Below, one piece after another: positions 5,139 through 11,679 of a stretch of 11,679 nt of DNA. The first letter of the stretch is position 1. Each line of letters opens with the position of its first letter. The stretch is from Tetmemena sp. SeJ-2015 (taxonomy: Eukaryota > Ciliophora > Spirotrichea > Sporadotrichida > Oxytrichidae), in assembly GCA_027382625.1 (NCBI GenBank), contig JAJKFJ010021232.1:1-11679 (forward strand), given 5' to 3'. Below the pieces are notes generated by a model, which saw only the letters and a list, made by a program, of their open reading frames with translations, searched no databases and had not been told where the DNA came from. Made by a program: the position numbers and the translations under genes.

Positions 5139-8100
5139 GTTAAAGCTAAAAGTTTTCCTTCGAAAACTGAGTTTGCCTGTCAAGAGAAAAAATGGAGTCC
5201 ACTTTGCAGAAGTGAAACAAGTGTATACATTTTATTTTCAAGCCTCAAAAAATGACCACCTTTATTGGGAAGAATAGATTTAGATCCTAAAGATCAAAGA
5301 TCGCTGGGCTATTTTTTTCAGATCTTAACTAGAAGTTTTCCTTGAAACTGAGTTTGCCTGTCGAGAGAAAAGTGAGTCCACTTTGCAGAAGTGAAAAAAA
5401 CAAGTGATAAACATTGATTAATTTTCAAAAAAAGCCTCAAAAAATGATCCACCTTAGAGGAAACAATAGATTTAAGATCAAAATCGAAGATCGCTGGCTA
5501 TTTTTTCAGATCTTAATGCTAGAAGTTTTCTTGAAAACTGAGTTTTTCCTTGGAAACTCCAGAGAAAAGTAGTCCACTTTGGCAGAAGTGAAAATAAGTA
5601 ATGCTGTTGATACATTTTAATTTCTGCAGCCTCAAAAATGATCACCGTATGGGAAAGAATAGATTTAAGAATCAAAAGATCGAAGATCGCTGGCTATTTT
5701 TTCAAGATCTTAATGCTAGAAGTTTTCCTTGGAAAACTAAGTTTGCCTGTCGAGAGAAAAAGTGAGTCAGTCCACTTTGCAGAAGTGAAAAACAAGTGTT
5801 ATACATTTAATTCTCAAGCCCTCAAAAATGACCACCTTAAGGAAAGATAGATTTAAGACTAAGATCAAGATCGAAAAGATGCTGGGTCTATTTTTCGATC
5901 TTAATGCTAGAGGTTTTACTTGAAAACTGAAGTTTGCATGTCGAGAGAAAAATGAGGTGAGGCCACTTTGCAGAAGTGAAAAACAGTGTATTGTATACAT
6001 TTTAATTCTCAGCCTCAAAATGGGATCAACCTTAAATGGAGAAGAATAAGATTTAAGATCAAAAGTACGAAGATCGCTGGCTTATTTTTTCAAGATCTTA
6101 ATGCTAGAGTTTTCTTGAAAAACTGAGTTTGCCTTGTCGAGAGAAAAGTGAGTGCACTTTGCAGATAGTGGAAAAACAAGTGTATACATTTTAATTTCTC
6201 AGACTCAAAATGACCAACTTATGGAAAGAATAGATTTTTAAGATCTAAATCAAGATCAAAGATCGCTGGGGCTATTTTTTCAAGATCTAATGCTAGAAGT
6301 TTTTCCGTTGAAAACTGATTTTGCCTTGTCGTAGAGAAAAGTGAGGTCGCACTTTGCATGAATGAAAATAAGTAAGTGTATACATTTAATTCCAAGCCTC
6401 AATGATCACCTTATATGAAAGAATAGATTTAAGATCAAAGTCGAAGAGCGCTGGGCTATTTTTTCAGAACTTAATGCTAGAAGTTTTTCCTTGAAAACGT
6501 AGTTGCCTGGTCGAGAGAAAAGTGAGTCAGTCCACTTTGCAGAAAGTGGAAGAAAACAAAGTGTATTACATTTTTAAAAATTCTCAAGCCTCAAAAAATG
6601 ATCACCTTATGGGAAAGAATGATTTAAGATCAAAGATCGAAGTCGCTGGGCTATTTTTTTCAGATCTTAATGCTTAGAAGTTTCCTTGAAAACTGGAGTT
6701 TGCCTGTCGAGAGAAAAAGTGATCCACTTTGCAGAAAGTGAAAAAATAAGTTAAAGCTGTATTACAATAATTCTCAAGCCGTCAAAATGATACAACCTTA
6801 TGGGAAAGAATAAGATTTAAGATCAAAATCGAAGAATCGCTGGGCTAATTTTTTCAGATCTTAAATGCTAAGAAAGTTTTCCTTGACTGAGTTTTGGCCT
6901 GTCGAGAGAAAAAGTGAGTCAGTCGCAGAAGTGAAAAACAAGTAAGTGTATACATTTTAATTCCTACAGGCCTCAAAAATGATCACCTTATGGGAAAGAA
7001 AAGATTAGGTTTAAGATCAAAGATCGAAGATCGCTGGGCTATTTTTTCAAGATCTTATGCTAGAAGTTTTCCTTGAAAACTGAGTTTGCCTTGAAAACAG
7101 TCAGTCCACGTTGCAGAAGTGAAAAACAAGTAAGTGTATACATTTTAATTCCTAAGCCTCAATAATGATCACCTTATGGGAAAGAATATAGATTTAAGAT
7201 CAAAAATCGAAGATCGCTGGGCTATTTTTTCAAATCATCATTAAAAAAAAAAAAAAAAAAAAGAATTGAAAAAAACAGAAAGAGAAAAAAATAATGCTAG
7301 AGATAGAGAGGAGGAGGGAGAGAAAGTTTTTTCCTTGGAAATCTCCAGAGAAAAGTGAGTCCACTTTGCAGAAGTGAAAACAAGTGTATATACCTTTTAA
7401 TTCTCAAGCCTCAAAAATGATCACCTTATGGGAAAGAATGTATTTAAGATCAAAGATGCGAAGATCGCTGGGCTATTTTTTTCAGATCGAATCTTAATGC
7501 TAGAAGTTTTCCTTGAAAACTGAGTTTGCCTGTCGAGAGAGAAAGTGAGTCACTTTGCAGAAGTTGAAAAACAAGTAAGTGTATACATTTTAATTCTCAA
7601 GCCTCAAAAGATGATCACCTTATGGGAAAAGAATAGATTCTAGATCAAAGATCGAAGATCGCTGGGCTAATTTTTCAGATCTCTAAATGCTAGAAGTTTT
7701 CCTTGAAAACTGATGTTGCCTGTCGAAGAAAATGAGTCCAACTTGCAGAAAGTGAAAATAAGTAAGTGTGATACATTTAGATTCTCAAAGCCCTCAAAAA
7801 ATAGATCACCTTATGGGAAAGAATAGTTTTAAGATCAAAAGATCGAGATCGCTGGGCTATTTTTTTCAGATCTTAATGCTAGAAGTTTCCTTGAAAACTG
7901 AGTTTGCCCTGTCGTGAGAAAAGTGAGTCCACTTTGCAGAAGTGAAAACAAGTGGATAATTTTATTCTCGAAGCCTCAAAAAATGAATCACCTTATGGGA
8001 AAAGAATAGATTTAAGATCAAAGATCGAAGATCGCTGGGTTATTTTTTCAGATCTATATGCTAGAAGTTTTCCTTGAATACTAGAGAAAGTGAGTCCACT

Positions 8101-11100
8101 TTGCAGAAGTGAAAAACAAGTAAGTGTATAATTTTAATTTCTCAAGCCTCAAAAATGATAACCTTATGGAAAGAAAGATTTAAGATCAAAGATCGAAGAA
8201 TGCCGATCTTATTTTTTCAGATCTTAATGCTAGAAGTTTTCCCTTGAAAATCTGGAGTTTGCCTGTCGAGAAGAAAAGTGAGTCTCCAACTTGCAGAAGT
8301 GAAAAACAGTAATGTATTACCATTTTAATTCCCAAGACCTCAAAAATGATCAACCTTAATGGGAGAATTAGATTTAAGATCAAAGATCGAAGATCGCTGG
8401 GCTATTTTTTCAGATCTTAATGCTAGAAGTTTTCCTTGGAAACTCCAGAGAAAAGTGAGTCCACTTTGCAGAAGTGAAAAACAAGTAAGTGTATACATTT
8501 TAATTCTCAAGCCTCAAAAATGATCACCTTATGGGAAAGAATGTATTTAAGATCAAAGATCGAAAGATCGATCTTATTTTTTCAGATCTTAATGCTAGAG
8601 AAGTTTTCCTTGAAACTGAGTTTGCCTGTCGAGAAGAAAAATGGAGTCCACTTTGCAGAAGTGAACAACAAAAGTTATACATTTTAATTCTCAAGCTCAA
8701 AAATGATCACCTTATGGGGAAAGAATAGATTTAAGATCAAGATCGAAATCGCTGGCTATTTTTTCAGATCTTAATGCTAGAAGTTTTCCTTGAAACTGAG
8801 TTTGCCTGTTCCGAGAGAAAAGTGAGTCCAACTTTGCAGAAGTGAAAACAAGTGTTAAATACATTTTAAATTCTTCAAAGCTCAAAATGAATCACACTTA
8901 TGGGAAAAAAATGGGGAAATAAAAAATAGATTTAAGATCAAAGATCGAAGAACGCTGGGCTATTTTTTCAGAACTTAATGCTAGAAGTTTTCCTTGAAAC
9001 TGAGTTTGCCTGTCGAAGAAGAAAAAGTGATCCCACTTTGCAAAGTGAAAATGTAAGTAGTGTATACATTTTAATTTACAAGCTCAACAAATGATCACTC
9101 TTATGGGGAAAGAATAGATTTAAGATCAACAGATCGAAGATCGCTGGGGCTATTTTTTCAGATCTTAATGCTAGAAAGTTTCCTTGAAAAACTGAGGTTG
9201 CCTGTCGAGAGAAAAGTGAGTTCCACTTTTGCAGAAGTGAAAAAACAAGTAAGTGTATACATTTTTAATTCTCAAGCCTCAAAAATGATCATCCTTATGG
9301 GAAAGAATAGATTTTAAGATCAAAGATCGAAGACGCTGGCTATTTTTTCAGATCTTATGCTAGAAGTTTTCCTTGAAACTGAGTTTGCCTGTCGAGAGAA
9401 AGTGAGTCCAAGTCCTTTTTGCAGAAGTGAAAAACAAGTGTATAAATTTAATTCCTCAAGCCTCAAAAATGATCACCTTATTGGAAAGAATTTATTTAAG
9501 ATCAAAGATCGAAGATCGCTGGCTATTTTTTCAGATCATTAATGCTAGAAGTTTTCCTTGAAAACTGAGTTTTGCCTGTCGAGAGAAAAGGTCAGTCCAC
9601 TTTGCAAAAGTGAAAAACAAGTGAAGTGTATACATTTAATTCTCAAGCCCTAAAAAAAAATGATCACTTATGGAAAGAGTAGATTTAAAGAATCAAAAGA
9701 TAAGAAGATCGTGGACTATTTTTGTCAGAATCTTAATGCTAGAAAGTTTTCCCTTGAAAACTGAGTTTGCCTGTCGAGAGAAAAGTGAGTCCCACTTTGC
9801 AGAAGTGAAAAAACAGTGTATACATTTTAATTCTCAAGCCTCAAAAAATGATCACCTTATGGGAAAGATAGATTTAAGATCAAAGATAGAAGATAGCTGG
9901 GCTATTTTTTCAGATCTTAATATTAGAAGTTTTCCTGATAACTGATTTTGCCTGTCGAGAGAAAAGTGAGTCCACTTTGCAGAAGTTGAAAACAAGTGTA
10001 TATACATCTTAATTCTCAAGCCTCAAAAAATGAATCACACTTAATGGAAAGAAGAATAGATTTAAGATCAAAGGTCGAAGATCGCTGGGCTATTTTTTTC
10101 AGATCTTAATGCTAGAAAGTTTCCCTTGGAAACTCCAGAGAAAAGTGAGTCCACTTGTGCAGAAGTGAAAAACAAGTAAAGTGTATACATTTTAATTCTC
10201 GAGCTTCAAAAAATGATCACCTTATTGGAAAGAATTTATTTAAGAATCAAAGATCGAAGATCGCTGGGCTATTTTTTCAAGATCTTAATACTTGCTAGAA
10301 GTTTTCCTTGGAAACTCCAGAAAGAAAAGTGAAGTCCACTTTGCGAAGTGAGTGTATACATTTTAATTCTTAAGCCTAAAAAATGATCACCTTATGCGGA
10401 AAGAATAGATTTAGATCAAAGATCGAAGATCGCGGGCCTATTTTCAGATCTTAATGCTAGAAGTTTTCCTTGAAAAACTGAGTTTGCCTGTAGAGAGAAA
10501 AGTGAGTCCACTTTGCAGAAAGTAAACAGTGTATACATTTTAATTCTCAAGCCCAAAAATGATCACCTTATGGAAAAGAATAGATTTAAAGATCAAAGAT
10601 CGAAGAACGCTGGGCTATTTTTTCAGATCTTAATGCTGAAGTTTTCCTTGAAAACTGAGTTTGCCTGTCGAGAGAAAAGTGAGTCAGTCCACTTTGCAGA
10701 AGTGAAAAGAACAAGTAAGTGTAAATACATTTTAATTTCTCAAGCCTCAAAAATGATCACCTTATGGGAAAGAATAGATTAAGATCAAAGATCGAAGAAC
10801 GCTGGGCTATTTTTTCAGTTCTTAATGCTAGAAGTTTTCCTTGAACACTGAGTTTAAGTGAGTCCCCTTTGCAGAAGTGAAAAACAAGTAAGTGTATACA
10901 TTTTTAATTCTCAACCTCAAAAATGATCACCTTATGGGAAGAATAGATTTAAGATCAAAGATCGAAGATCGCTGGGCTTATTTTTCAGATCTTAATGCCA
11001 GAAGTTTTCCTTGAAAACTGAGTTTGCTGTCGAGAGAAAAGTTAGTCCAATTTGCAGAAGTGAAAAACAAGATGTATACATTTTAATTCTCAGCCTCAAA

Positions 11101-11679
11101 AATTGATACCTTATGGGAAAGAATAGATTTAAGATCAAAGATCGAAGAACGCTGGCTATTTTTTCAGATCTTAATGCTAGAAGTTTTTCCTTGAAAACTG
11201 AGTTTGGGCCTGTCGAGAGAAAAAGTGAGTCCACTTTGCAGAAGTGAAAACAAGTGTATACATTTTAATTCTCAGCCTCAAAAATGATCCCTTATGGAAA
11301 AAGAAATAGATTTAAGAAGATCAAAGATCGAAGATCGCTGTGCTATTTTTCAGATCTTAATGCTAGAAGTTTTCTTGAAAACTGAGTTTGCCTGTCGAGA
11401 GAAAAGTGAGTCCACTTTGCAGAAGTGAAAAACAAGTGTATACATTTTAATTCTCAAGCCTCAAAAATGATCACCTTATGAGAAAGAATAGATTTAAGAT
11501 CAAAGATCGAAGATCGCTGGGCTATTTTTCAGATCTTAATGCTAGAAGTTTTCCTTGAAAACTGAGTTTGCCTGTCGAGAGAAAAGTGAGTCAGTCCACT
11601 TTGCAGAAGTGAAAAACAAGTGTATACATTTTAATTCTCAAGCCTCAAAAATGATCACCTTATGGGAAAGAATAGATTT
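5139..11679. repeat. Satellite 2 tandem array, about 35 units of about 180 bp
   Basis: Unit landmarks in order are TTAATGCTAGAAGTTTTCC, TTGAAAACTGAGTTTGCCTG, TCGAGAGAAAAGTGAGTCC, ACTTTGCAGAAGTGAAAAAC, GTGTATACATTTTAATTCTC, AAGCCTCAAAAATGATCACC, TTATGGGAAAGAATAGATTT, AAGATCAAAGATCGAAGATC and GCTGGGCTATTTTTTCAGAT. GCTAG anchors recur at about 170-195 bp (for example 10455, 10634, 10826, 10996, 11175, 11361, 11540). Recurrent variants include GAGTCAGTCC for GAGTCC, AAGTAAGTG for AAGTG, and a shorter GGAAACTCCAGAG form. Consensus units hold TGA in every useful frame, so the short open frames here come from indels and are not genes. The array reaches the window edge and very likely continues. Confidence 0.95.
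7233..7326. repeat. Poly(A) and purine-rich interruption in satellite 2
   Basis: Between the GCTATTTTTTCA of one unit and the AGTTTTTTCC of the next lies a run of 20 A, then A/G-rich sequence with GAATTG, ACAGAAAGAG, AGATAGAGAGGAGGAG and GGGAGAGAAAG. TAATGCTAGAG is retained within it at about 7292-7302. No other unit has such an insert. It may be an inserted poly(A)-tailed fragment, a simple-sequence expansion or an assembly patch. Confidence 0.75.

Noticed and set aside
5001..11234. Short open frames on both strands in satellite 2 with recurring peptides such as FLETEFACRE
   Set aside because: They arise where random indels remove a TGA from the unit. The consensus unit is closed by TGA, and frames differ between units, so no protein is maintained.
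5139..11679. CRISPR-like array
   Set aside because: The repeats abut with no unique spacers and the unit is about 180 bp; this is satellite DNA of a eukaryote.

Overview
The window reads as nuclear DNA of a eukaryote that uses TAA and TAG as glutamine and TGA as the stop. The one long gene (3074-4432) starts with ATG, carries ten in-frame TAA/TAG codons, one of them inside its ATP-binding loop, and ends at its only in-frame TGA. That code is typical of ciliates; hexamitid diplomonads, some oxymonads and some ulvophycean algae share it. In a ciliate, long satellite arrays plus a transposon-like insert would point to germline (micronuclear) DNA, but that is inference.

Layout: 1-929 is mixed-composition DNA without satellite, with weak minus-strand coding signal (a possible two-exon gene at 314-833). 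930-2576 is a very T-rich tandem array (satellite 1, unit about 126-151 bp). 2577-4921 is a discrete 2345-bp mobile element inserted inside one satellite 1 unit; the array resumes at 4922 and ends near 5138. From there to the window end runs an unrelated tandem array (satellite 2, unit about 180 bp, about 35 copies), which probably continues past the window.

The element is the notable content. It has 433-bp terminal inverted repeats that differ at one base and a flanking AATATT on each side. Between the repeats lies almost nothing except one 452-codon gene. The protein has a clear superfamily 3 helicase domain of the kind found in replication initiator (Rep/NS1) proteins of small single-stranded DNA viruses and related replicons. 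Each inverted repeat holds an 8-bp iterated motif (ATGGAATA) and a 25-bp internal inverted repeat, a plausible Rep-binding origin. No transposase, capsid or other gene is visible. The combination of Rep-like helicase, long near-identical inverted repeats, a likely target duplication and host-code adaptation looks like a compact Rep-based transposon or a linear parvovirus-like replicon reduced to its initiator gene.
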